Origin: Pantoea alhagi
GTDB lineage: Bacteria; Pseudomonadota; Gammaproteobacteria; Enterobacterales; Enterobacteriaceae
Assembly (NCBI RefSeq): GCF_002101395.1
Contig: NZ_CP019706.1
Span: 3,162,001 to 3,226,000, forward strand
Direction of reading: 5' to 3'
Length of the DNA: 64,000 nt
The position numbers and the translations under genes were made by a program. The notes under the pieces were generated by a model, which was not told where the DNA came from, ran no database searches, and was given only the letters and a program-made list of their open reading frames with translations. Positions 16,223 through 23,565 of the stretch are shown in pieces; position 1 is the first letter of the stretch, and the number at the start of each line of letters is the position of its first letter.

Positions 16223-18409
16223 TTATCCCGCTTTACGCTTTTCCAGCATCAGAGCAATTTTTTCAGGCGGCACAGCCTGGCTAAACAGGTAGCCCTGTAG
16301 CTGGTTGCAGCCCGCCTCAGCCAGTGCCAGCATCTGCCCGTTTGTTTCTACGCCTTCTGCCGTCACGGTCAGGCCCATGGCATGACCAAGCCGTACTACA
16401 GATTCAATAATCGCCGTTGAGTTCTCCGCCACGCCCAGCGACTGGGTAAAGGAGCGGTCAATTTTGATTTTATCCACCGGGAAATTACTTAAGTAGTTCA
16501 GGCTGGAGTAGCCGGTGCCGAAATCATCCAGCGCGATGCGGAAGCCAGCCTCACGCAGGGCAATGATAATGGCGCGTGCCTCTGGCTCATTATCAATCAG
16601 GACGCCCTCGGTAATCTCCAGCTCAAGAGCGCGGGGATTAGCGCCTTCCATCTGCACGATATCTTTAACTCGCTGTACAAACCCGGCGGCGCGAAACTGC
16701 AGCGGCGAGACATTAACGGCTATCGTCAGCGTTGGCCAGCGTAGAGAAACACGGCACGCTTCGCGCAGCACCCATTCGCCGATTTGTAAAATTAATCCGG
16801 TTTCCTCGGCAATAGGAATAAACTCTGACGGCGCGATAAAACCGCGCTGCGCATGCTTCCAGCGCAGCAAGGCTTCAAATCCTAAAACGCGTTCGCCTTT
16901 CACATCCATTAAAGGTTGGTACCAGACTTCCAGTCCCTGTTTCTGCTGCAGCGCATGACGCAGATCGGCCGCAATCTGCTGCCGTGTTTGTACCGACTCG
17001 TCCATGGCGCGCGCGAAATGGCGATACTGCGCACGCCCCTCGTTTTTCGCCTCGTACAGCGCAATATCGGCTTTGCGCATCAGCTCCTGGCGATCCAGCC
17101 CGTCCTGCGGTGCGACCGTGATGCCGATACTGACGCCAATCCAGGCTTCACTGCCCAGCAGTTTATAAGGCTTCGCCAGTGCATCGAGAATATCCTGACA
17201 CAGCACATCAATCGCGCTGAGATCCTGAATATCTTCCATCACAATAACGAACTCATCGCCGCCTATGCGTCCAACGGTATCATTGTCGCGCAATAGCGCA
17301 GCAAGGCGATGTGAAACCTCAATGATTAAGTCGTCACCGGCATGGTGGCCATAGGTATCGTTGATATTTTTAAAGCGGTCAAGATCCAGCAGCAGCAGCG
17401 CTGCCTGGCTGCGGTTACGCGTTGCACGTGCCAGCGCCTGCGTCAGCCGATCGTCAATCATTGCGCGGTTGGGGAGGCCAGTAAGCACATCGTGAAAGGC
17501 CAGGTGCTGCGCCTGGGCTTCGCTGGCACCCAGACGTAATATCGACTGAGCCAGACCCAGCTGCATGCGCCAAAGGCGGTACATCATCACAATACAAACC
17601 GCAGTGGTCACCAGCAGTAACGCGCCGATCAACGGCATCAACATTTTTACTATCTCACTGCCCGGTTGTTCCGGTCGCCAGGCAAAATAGCCAGCGGAAA
17701 AACCGAGACGCGAGGTAAGCTGAAAGCGTGCCTGATCGGCAGGCGCAGGCCGATCGCCAATATAGTGCAAACCATCAATCAGGCTGCGCTGGGCCAGCGC
17801 ATTGAGAAAACCATCGTCGAGATATTTAATGCCAATAATCCTGAAGCCGCTGTTATTCCCTTCAGTGCTAATATTACTGATGGCTACCAGTGCCGCCCGC
17901 TCACCAATTTTTACATAATCAACCAAATCCTGAATGCCCAGTTCATGCTGACGGACCAGCCAGGGCGACAGCGCAGGTTCAAATTTGCTCCAGTAGAGGG
18001 CCTCATTGCGCTTTCCGTTTTGCCAGCCATACCGTGCCTGACCCTGCGGATCGAGGATAAAGATGTCCTGATGACCAAACATCTCATATAGCCAGCTGCC
18101 GATATTCTCGTCCAGCCAGCGCGTATCGTTACCGGGCTGCTGCAGATACTGGGCCAGAGGCAGCCAGTTGCTCAGGCTGTGCAACTGGCGTAAATGTTCG
18201 GTCATGCTCTGTGAAAAGGCTGTTTTAACGATGTTTTCCTGTTGTACCAGCGCCTCGTGGTTGTTGTGTTTTGCCGTCCATACCAGGCTGAAGCTGGCTG
18301 CACACCAGGTAATGAATAAGACCGCCGCTAATGGCAAAACAACTTCACGGATAAACTCGCGTCGGAAAGTGTCTGGTAGTTGATCTTTGTTAAACATTTT
18401 TCCACTCAT
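16223..18409 (-). CDS. Membrane GGDEF-EAL cyclic-di-GMP enzyme with CHASE4-like sensor
   Basis: 728 residues. Transmembrane helices at about 24-46 and 256-277 bracket a periplasmic domain of about 210 residues that looks like CHASE4 (NWLPLAQYLQ, FILDPQGQARYG). The GGDEF motif is intact (383-387), with the inhibitory RxxD site as RDND at 374-377. The EAL domain follows (EALLRW at 512-517) and keeps LELEITEGV, the loop-6 DDFGTGYSS and the terminal GYLFSQA. Both cyclase and phosphodiesterase could therefore be active. It probably senses a periplasmic ligand and sets local c-di-GMP, affecting motility or biofilm. It is monocistronic and convergent with the SDR gene. An alternative start lies four codons in, at MFNKDQ. 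Confidence 0.92.
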   Translation of the reverse strand: MSGKMFNKDQLPDTFRREFIREVVLPLAAVLFITWCAASFSLVWTAKHNNHEALVQQENIVKTAFSQSMTEHLRQLHSLSNWLPLAQYLQQPGNDTRWLDENIGSWLYEMFGHQDIFILDPQGQARYGWQNGKRNEALYWSKFEPALSPWLVRQHELGIQDLVDYVKIGERAALVAISNISTEGNNSGFRIIGIKYLDDGFLNALAQRSLIDGLHYIGDRPAPADQARFQLTSRLGFSAGYFAWRPEQPGSEIVKMLMPLIGALLLVTTAVCIVMMYRLWRMQLGLAQSILRLGASEAQAQHLAFHDVLTGLPNRAMIDDRLTQALARATRNRSQAALLLLDLDRFKNINDTYGHHAGDDLIIEVSHRLAALLRDNDTVGRIGGDEFVIVMEDIQDLSAIDVLCQDILDALAKPYKLLGSEAWIGVSIGITVAPQDGLDRQELMRKADIALYEAKNEGRAQYRHFARAMDESVQTRQQIAADLRHALQQKQGLEVWYQPLMDVKGERVLGFEALLRWKHAQRGFIAPSEFIPIAEETGLILQIGEWVLREACRVSLRWPTLTIAVNVSPLQFRAAGFVQRVKDIVQMEGANPRALELEITEGVLIDNEPEARAIIIALREAGFRIALDDFGTGYSSLNYLSNFPVDKIKIDRSFTQSLGVAENSTAIIESVVRLGHAMGLTVTAEGVETNGQMLALAEAGCNQLQGYLFSQAVPPEKIALMLEKRKAG

Positions 18410-18659
18410 GCCACTGCTCTCTGATAATTAATTGTGACAGATAAAATAGATTTTGCTCCATATGGATACTGGCGAAGCGGCAAATCTAACGTTTTGATCT
18501 AACATTAGGAGTGGATGATATTTTTATTAATGATGCTAATTAGTAGCAGAGCGGCTAACTAAACTTAACGCAAATTCATCATGCTGCCACCGCCGCGTAA
18601 CCCGTCTGTCATTAAGCTGCGGCAAAGTAGCCATCATGCTGTACCTAACGGAGAAGAAT

Positions 18660-19211
18660 ATGAGTTTACTGGCGAGCTTAAACCGCCCTGTAGTAGCCAC
18701 GCAGCCTGTGCTGCGCAGAATTTTAAAAGCCATGAACGAAGCTGGTGTAGCCGTCACGCTGCCCTGTGCTCAGCGTTGGCCAGGCCTCTCACCTGCAGCA
18801 ACGGCGCTGTTAATGACCCTGAACGAGGCGGATACTCCGCTGTGGCTGGACGAATATCTGGATACACCTGAGCTGCGCAGCGCTCTGTCCCGGGCCGGAA
18901 GCGCGCCGCTGAGTCATATCCAGCCAGCTGTCCTGGCGTTGCTGCACAGCGACAGCAACCCTGACCTGCATGCCATTGCGGCGGCGGGTGCCACGGTGAT
19001 CCTGGAGGTTCCGGCGCTTAACGGCGGCCTGACGCTGCGACTGCGTGGGCCAGGTATTCAGGAACGCCGCGCCGTTGCGCCACAGCTGCCACCACAGGTA
19101 ATCGCATTTTTGCGTGAGTGGCCGCTAAACGGGCAGGGCATTAATTTAATGCTGACCTGTGGCGATATGGTCATGGTGCTGCCGCGTAGCGCGCAGGTTG
19201 CTGTTTGTTAA
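18660..19211 (+). CDS. Solitary PhnH-like protein (C-P lyase subunit family)
   Basis: 183 residues from the ATG at 18660, preceded by CGGAGAAGAAT. It resembles E. coli PhnH (194 residues) along its length: a start region LRRILKAMNEAGVAVTLP, the segment LLMTLNEADTPLWLDE, AGATVILEVPALNGGLTLRLRGPGI, APQLPPQVIAFL and the end GINLMLTCGDMVMVLPR(S/T). PhnH is part of the PhnGHIJ core that makes the ribosylated phosphonate for C-P bond cleavage. None of phnG, phnI, phnJ, phnK or any phosphonate transporter is visible in the window: the neighbours are a GGDEF-EAL gene and a purine permease. So either the rest of the pathway is elsewhere or this protein has another role. Identification is confident; function in isolation is unknown. 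Confidence 0.85.
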   Translation: MSLLASLNRPVVATQPVLRRILKAMNEAGVAVTLPCAQRWPGLSPAATALLMTLNEADTPLWLDEYLDTPELRSALSRAGSAPLSHIQPAVLALLHSDSNPDLHAIAAAGATVILEVPALNGGLTLRLRGPGIQERRAVAPQLPPQVIAFLREWPLNGQGINLMLTCGDMVMVLPRSAQVAVC

Positions 19212-19258
19212 TGACTGATGATTTGGTATCTGCGCTGATGCGCAGGCCGTTACGGTTA

Positions 19259-19273
19259 GCACCAGTCTGGTGC
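19259..19273 (+). promoter_or_regulatory. NtrC-binding site upstream of purine permease
   Basis: GCACCAGTCTGGTGC is a perfect 7+1+7 palindrome and matches GCACCA-N3-TGGTGC exactly. Further half-sites TGGTGC (19286) and CGGTGC (19299) follow. The centre lies about 126 bases upstream of the predicted sigma-54 start point. Confidence 0.75.
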
Positions 19274-19364
19274 GGTGCTGTTTTATGGTGCCCTTTTGCG
19301 GTGCAGGGGCACATAAAAAGCAACCCGGAAGAGAGCCGTGGTTGAAAATACGAGGTAGCTGCTG

Positions 19365-19380
19365 TGGCATAGCTCTTGCT
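19365..19380 (+). promoter_or_regulatory. Sigma-54 promoter of the NCS2 permease gene
   Basis: TGGCATAGCTCTTGCT has GG and GC ten bases apart and TTGC at the -12 position. Transcription would begin near 19392, about 70 bases before the ATG at 19463. No other promoter in the gap looks as good. Confidence 0.75.
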
Positions 19381-19462
19381 AATCAGGAATGCTCTTATTC
19401 CTGTTATTTTGGCAAGAGAAACTTCACGCAAGTGACGACGTTAACGCTACGAGAGAAGCAGC

Positions 19463-20758
19463 ATGCTGGAAAAACTATTTCAACTAAAAGCACACCACAC
19501 CACGGTGCGTACCGAAGTGCTGGCCGGTATCACCACCTTCCTGGCAATGGCCTACATTTTGTTTGTTAACCCCACGATCCTTAGCGCCGCCGGGATGGAT
19601 AAGGGAGCGGTTTTCGTCGCCACCTGTCTGGCAGCAGCAATTGGCTCGCTGCTGATGGGGCTGATTGCTAACTATCCTATCGCACTGGCACCGGGGATGG
19701 GGCTGAACGCTTTTTTCACCTATACCGTGGTACTGCATATGGGCTACACCTGGCAAATCGCGCTGGGTGCGGTGTTTCTGTCGGCGCTGATTTTCTTCGC
19801 CTTATCAATTTTTAAAATTCGTGAATGGATTATTACCAGTATCCCGCTGCCGCTGCGTTCCGGCATCGCGGCAGGTATCGGACTGTTTTTGGCCATTATT
19901 GCGCTGCAAAGCGCGGGCATAGTGATTGCCAATCCAGCGACGCTGGTGGGGCTGGGAGATTTAACCAAACCTGGCCCGCTGCTGGCGATGCTGGGTTTTA
20001 TTATTATTGTGGTGCTGGAGGCGCGGCGCGTAACCGGTGCGGTGCTGATCGGCATTCTGGTGGTCACTTTTATTTCAATAGGGCTTGGCCTGTCGCCTTT
20101 TGCCGGCGTATTCTCCGCGCCGCCCTCCATCGCGCCCACCTTTTTGCAGCTGGATATCAAAGGCGCGCTGGATATTTCGCTGGTCAGCGTGATTTTCGCC
20201 TTCTTGTTTGTGGATGTATTTGATAACTCCGGCACGCTGATTGGCGTCACCAAACGCGCCGGCCTGGCGGATGAGCAGGGCAATATCCCAAAAATGGGCA
20301 AAGCGCTGGTTGCCGACAGCGCCGCTGCGCTGTTTGGTTCACTATTGGGTACCTCCACTACCACCAGCTATATCGAATCCGCTGCAGGCGTCAGCGCGGG
20401 CGGCCGAACCGGACTCACGGCAATTGTGGTGGCGCTCCTGTTTGTTCTCAGCCTGTTCTTTTCCCCGCTCGCCTCCAGCGTGCCAGCATACGCGACTGCG
20501 CCTGCGTTGCTGTTTATCGCAGTATTAATGACGGCCGGACTGGCCGAAATCGACTGGAAAGATATCACTACCGCAGCTCCGGTCACCGTAACCGCCCTGA
20601 CCATGCCGCTGACTTATTCCATCGCTAACGGCATCGCTTTTGGTTTTATCACCTGGACGCTGGTGAAGCTGTTAAGCGGCCGCCGTCATGAGTTGAATGC
20701 AGCGCTGGTTGTACTCTCGCTGCTGTTCGTGATTAAGCTGGGCTGGCTGAGCGCCTGA
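19463..20758 (+). CDS. NCS2 family purine permease (AdeP/AdeQ/PbuG-like)
   Basis: 431 residues with about 12-13 transmembrane segments. The start (RTEVLAGITTFLAMAYILFVNPTIL), LAPGMGLNAFF, DNSGTLIGVTKRAGL and TSYIESAAGVSAGGRTGL are the conserved elements of the AzgA branch of NCS2, which includes E. coli AdeP/AdeQ (adenine), GhxP/GhxQ (guanine/hypoxanthine) and Bacillus PbuG. The NPTIL and MGLNAFF variants resemble the adenine group more than the guanine group. It would import a purine base by proton symport. The upstream NtrC and sigma-54 elements suggest expression under nitrogen limitation, fitting use of purines as a nitrogen source. amn, which releases adenine from AMP, lies 1.3 kb further on. 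Confidence 0.92.
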   Translation: MLEKLFQLKAHHTTVRTEVLAGITTFLAMAYILFVNPTILSAAGMDKGAVFVATCLAAAIGSLLMGLIANYPIALAPGMGLNAFFTYTVVLHMGYTWQIALGAVFLSALIFFALSIFKIREWIITSIPLPLRSGIAAGIGLFLAIIALQSAGIVIANPATLVGLGDLTKPGPLLAMLGFIIIVVLEARRVTGAVLIGILVVTFISIGLGLSPFAGVFSAPPSIAPTFLQLDIKGALDISLVSVIFAFLFVDVFDNSGTLIGVTKRAGLADEQGNIPKMGKALVADSAAALFGSLLGTSTTTSYIESAAGVSAGGRTGLTAIVVALLFVLSLFFSPLASSVPAYATAPALLFIAVLMTAGLAEIDWKDITTAAPVTVTALTMPLTYSIANGIAFGFITWTLVKLLSGRRHELNAALVVLSLLFVIKLGWLSA

Positions 20759-20764
20759 TTCTCC

Positions 20765-20793
20765 GGGCCGTCTACGGTGGCGGCCCTTCCTTT
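20765..20793 (+). terminator. Likely terminator of the purine permease gene
   Basis: GGGCCG (20765-20770) pairs with CGGCCC (20781-20786), followed by TTCCTTT. The T run is interrupted, so strength is uncertain. Confidence 0.5.
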
Positions 20794-21024
20794 GCTGCGC
20801 CCGCTTTCTGCCATGATCCTGTATGCCACGTGTTAGCGATTTTTATCACTTTGCTTCACTTATTAATTGCGGAAAAACTTGATTTAAATCAGGAAAAGCC
20901 ACGCTGATAAATGAGAGATTTCAGTAAATAGCGATTTTGCGCTATATTTTATCCTAAGCTGTAATTTGTTAGCTTAATGAGGCACTGAAGCAGGTTGTTT
21001 TAATTACTGACACAGTGAAAAATT
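20794..21024. other. Promoter region upstream of the mdtJI leader
   Basis: AT-rich interval with likely -10 elements (TATATTTTAT at about 20942-20951) ahead of the upstream ORF at 21025. No gene seen. Confidence 0.4.
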
Positions 21025-21123
21025 ATGTTCAAAGGTAGTAAGCCATTCTCATCAAACTTCTTCGTCACTGGTTTTATCTCGCCGATAGTGAATTGCGAAA
21101 CCCACTGGTGTAGCGAGCTGTAG
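21025..21123 (+). CDS. Upstream ORF of mdtJI, 32 codons, candidate mdtU-like leader
   Basis: An ATG-initiated frame (MFKGSKPFSSNFFVTGF...) of 32 codons ends in TAG 184 bases before the mdtJ ATG, inside a 550-base leader that otherwise holds no gene. In E. coli a translated upstream ORF of about 34 codons (mdtU) sits in the long leader of mdtJI and has been linked to spermidine-dependent control. Position, length and context fit; I could not align the peptide to the E. coli one from memory. The ribosome site is weak (CACAGTGAAAAATT), as is common for regulatory leaders. It could instead be chance, since 32 codons is short. Confidence 0.5.
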   Translation: MFKGSKPFSSNFFVTGFISPIVNCETHWCSEL

Positions 21124-21307
21124 CCCCGTTTACTCTTCTGTGACCATGCGCGCATTCCGCGTGCCGGTATTCTGGCTCAGGCTGCTTACCGGAAGAATGG
21201 TTAACACTTCCATAAAAAGTTTTTTATGCAGGTTTTTACTGTAGAGGCCTTGTTTTGCCGCTTTTGCAGTAATTGATTATGCTTTTTACCATCTTGAGGG
21301 TTTAAAG

Positions 21308-21676
21308 ATGAAATATTGGTTTTTTTTGGCTGTTTCGATTATTGCAGAAGTATCGGGTACGCTCTCTATGAAGTATGCCAGTCTGTACGGCGGCAAGCTG
21401 GGCCATCTGATGATGTATATCATGATCACACTTTCCTATATTGCGTTATCACTGGCGATAAAGCGTATTGCGCTTGGCGTGGCTTATGCGCTGTGGGAAG
21501 GCGTTGGCGTATTGCTGATTACGCTCTGTAGCGTCACCCTGTTCGCTGAATCGCTGCCGCTGATAAAGGGGCTTGGCCTGATGGTATTGATTGCCGGTAT
21601 CCTGTTATTGCACGGTGGTACCGACAAAGCTAGCAAACGTAAAGATGAAAAAGGAGATTTGCATGCAACCGCTTAA
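21308..21676 (+). CDS. mdtJ: MdtJ, spermidine exporter subunit (SMR family)
   Basis: 122 residues with four transmembrane helices. The first helix has the essential Glu (IIAEVSGTLSMKYAS) and helix 3/4 the family stretch KRIALGVAYALWEGVG, as in E. coli MdtJ. With MdtI it forms the heterodimeric small-multidrug-resistance pump that exports spermidine and relieves polyamine toxicity. The gene overlaps mdtI by 14 bases, so the two are translationally coupled. The C-terminal tail (KASKRKDEKGDLHATA) is polar and cytoplasmic. The long leader with an upstream ORF suggests post-transcriptional control. Confidence 0.96.
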   Translation: MKYWFFLAVSIIAEVSGTLSMKYASLYGGKLGHLMMYIMITLSYIALSLAIKRIALGVAYALWEGVGVLLITLCSVTLFAESLPLIKGLGLMVLIAGILLLHGGTDKASKRKDEKGDLHATA

Positions 21677-21992
21677 TGGATGGCATATCGCCTTTTTAAT
21701 GCTGGCGGTGGCGCTGGAAATTACCGCAAATATTTTCCTTAAATACTCGGATGGTTTTCGCAAACGTCTGCCAGGGATCCTGTCGCTGCTGATGGTAATG
21801 GGCGCTTTCAGCGCTCTGGCGCAGGCGGTGAAGGGCATCGATCTGGCGGTCGCCTATGCGCTGTGGGGCGGCTTTGGCGTTATCGCAACGCTGGCGGCAG
21901 GATGGATCCTGTTTAAACAGCGTTTGCGTCCGCGCGGCTGGGTTGGCCTGTTGCTGCTGCTGGCTGGCATGGTGATGATCAAGCTGGCATAA
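21663..21992 (+). CDS. mdtI: MdtI, spermidine exporter subunit (SMR family)
   Basis: 109 residues, exactly the usual length, starting at the ATG at 21663 inside the mdtJ 3' end, with AAAGGAGATTTGC as ribosome site. An in-frame ATG 24 codons upstream lies deep in mdtJ and is rejected. Four transmembrane helices; the conserved Glu is in ALEITANIFLKYSDGF and the subunit signature is AVKGIDLAVAYALWGGFG. Partner of MdtJ in the inner membrane. It ends just before a bidirectional terminator shared with amn. Confidence 0.97.
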   Translation: MQPLNGWHIAFLMLAVALEITANIFLKYSDGFRKRLPGILSLLMVMGAFSALAQAVKGIDLAVAYALWGGFGVIATLAAGWILFKQRLRPRGWVGLLLLLAGMVMIKLA

Positions 21993-22004
21993 TTTCGGCA
22001 TAAT

Positions 22005-22033
22005 AAAAAAAGACGCCCGCAGGCGTCTTTTTT
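22005..22033. terminator. Bidirectional intrinsic terminator between mdtI and amn
   Basis: AGACGCC-CGCA-GGCGTCT, with an A run before and a T run after, so it works on both strands. It ends mdtJI on the plus strand and amn on the minus strand. Confidence 0.92.
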
Positions 22034-22041
22034 ATGCATAT

Positions 22042-23502
22042 TTAGCGGAAAGGCGGTTCATTAAAGGTACGTAGCTTGCGTGAGTGCAGCTTATCGCCCT
22101 CGGCGCGCAGCAGCTCCACCGCCCGGATGCCAATTTGCAGATGCTCGGAAATGGCACCTTCATAAAAGCGGTTAGCCTGACCGGGTAGTTTAATCTCGCC
22201 ATGCAGCGGTTTATCGGAAACGCAAAGCATGGTGCCGTAGGGCACGCGGAACCGATAGCCCTGCGCGGCGATGGTGGCGCTTTCCATATCCACCGCTACG
22301 GCACGGCTGAGATTAAAGCGCAGCGCCGAGGCCGAATAGCGCAGCTCCCAGTTACGATCGTCGGTAGTGACCACCGTACCGGTACGCAGCCGCATTTTTA
22401 CCTCTTCGCCCGGCATTCCGCTGATCTCTTTGGTGGCGTCATACAGTGCGCGCTGCACCTCGGCAATGCTGGGAATAGGAATATCCGGCGGCAACACCGC
22501 ATCCAGTACGTGGTCGTCGCGCAGATAGGCATGCGCCAAAACATAATCGCCAATTTGCTGACTTTCCCGCAGGCCGCCGCAGTGGCCAATCATTAGCCAG
22601 GCGTGTGGACGCAACACCGCAAGATGATCGCAAATGGTTTTCGCATTCGATGGCCCCACGCCAATATTTACCAGCGTAATACCACGCTGGTTTGGCGAAA
22701 TCAGGTGCCAGGCGGGCATCTGATGCTTTTTCCACGCCAGGTCGGAGAGGGCGGCTTCAGCATTCTCCGTTTCCTGAGTAATCAGCGCGCCGCCAGCGCA
22801 GGAGAGCGCCGTATAGGGACTGTTCTCATCTTTAATCTGCTCGCAGGCCCAACGTACAAACTCATCCACATAGCGCGTGTAGTTGGTAAACAGGACAAAA
22901 GGTTGAAAATGTTCCGGCGGCGTGCCGGTGTAGTGTCGCAAACGCGCCAGCGAGAAATCGGTACGCAGCGCGTCAAAGTGGCTCAGGGGGAAAATACTGG
23001 TGGTGTTGAAAATGCCGTCTGCCGTTTCATCGCCAATATTCGCCAGATCGGTGGTAGGAAAATGTTTCGCCAGCGCGCTGCTCATCGTGCGGTCCAGCCC
23101 AAGGTCGGAGCCGTCAATCACGTAAGGGAAGGGGATCTCCTGGCGCGACGGGCCAACTTCTATCGTGACTTCATAATCACGTTCGATAACCGCCAGCTGT
23201 TCACGCAGATAGTGACGCAGCAGCTCCGGGCGAGTGATCGTGGTGGCATAGCTTCCGGCGTGGCTGAAACGTCCCCAGGCCCGGCTGCGGTTTTTCTGCG
23301 GCGAGGTGCCGTCCCAGCTGATACGCAGCTCCGGATAAACAAACAGCCCGTTGGCACGCGCCTGCGGATCCGGCAGCGTGCCCTCTTCAACAAAGGCTTT
23401 AATGGCGTCACGCAGGGCGCTCACCGCCTGGTAATAGAGTGCATCCAGTTGCTCCAGCGCCTGCGCCGTATTCAGTCCATTAGCGAAATGGTCGTTAGCC
23501 AT
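22042..23502 (-). CDS. amn: Amn, AMP nucleosidase
   Basis: 486 residues against 484 in E. coli. Amn hydrolyses AMP to adenine and ribose 5-phosphate in the cytoplasm and so adjusts the adenylate pool, notably under phosphate limitation. The N-terminal domain (about 1-175) is specific to AMP nucleosidase (MANDHFANGLNTAQALEQLD, FSHAGSYATTITRPEL). The C-terminal nucleoside phosphorylase-like domain has NIGVGPSNAKTICDHLAVLRP, MIGHCGGLR and the catalytic-region VAVDMESATIAAQGYRFRVP with CVSDKPLHGE. The adenine product could be shared with the NCS2 permease 1.3 kb away, though the genes are convergent and not co-transcribed. ATG start preceded by AGGAGAAAAA. Confidence 0.97.
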   Translation of the reverse strand: MANDHFANGLNTAQALEQLDALYYQAVSALRDAIKAFVEEGTLPDPQARANGLFVYPELRISWDGTSPQKNRSRAWGRFSHAGSYATTITRPELLRHYLREQLAVIERDYEVTIEVGPSRQEIPFPYVIDGSDLGLDRTMSSALAKHFPTTDLANIGDETADGIFNTTSIFPLSHFDALRTDFSLARLRHYTGTPPEHFQPFVLFTNYTRYVDEFVRWACEQIKDENSPYTALSCAGGALITQETENAEAALSDLAWKKHQMPAWHLISPNQRGITLVNIGVGPSNAKTICDHLAVLRPHAWLMIGHCGGLRESQQIGDYVLAHAYLRDDHVLDAVLPPDIPIPSIAEVQRALYDATKEISGMPGEEVKMRLRTGTVVTTDDRNWELRYSASALRFNLSRAVAVDMESATIAAQGYRFRVPYGTMLCVSDKPLHGEIKLPGQANRFYEGAISEHLQIGIRAVELLRAEGDKLHSRKLRTFNEPPFR

Positions 23503-23565
23503 TTTTTCTCCTCAGGTTTTCAGCTTTGCATTGCACTATAGCTTAGAACCATTCCGCTCAGGCCG

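Noticed and set aside
18605..18622. Possible Pho box upstream of phnH
   Set aside because: Only the first half CTGTCAT matches; the second half CTGCGGC is poor.
22603..23541. 312-codon open frame on the plus strand
   Set aside because: Lies entirely opposite amn, has no recognisable family sequence, and arises from amn codon use.
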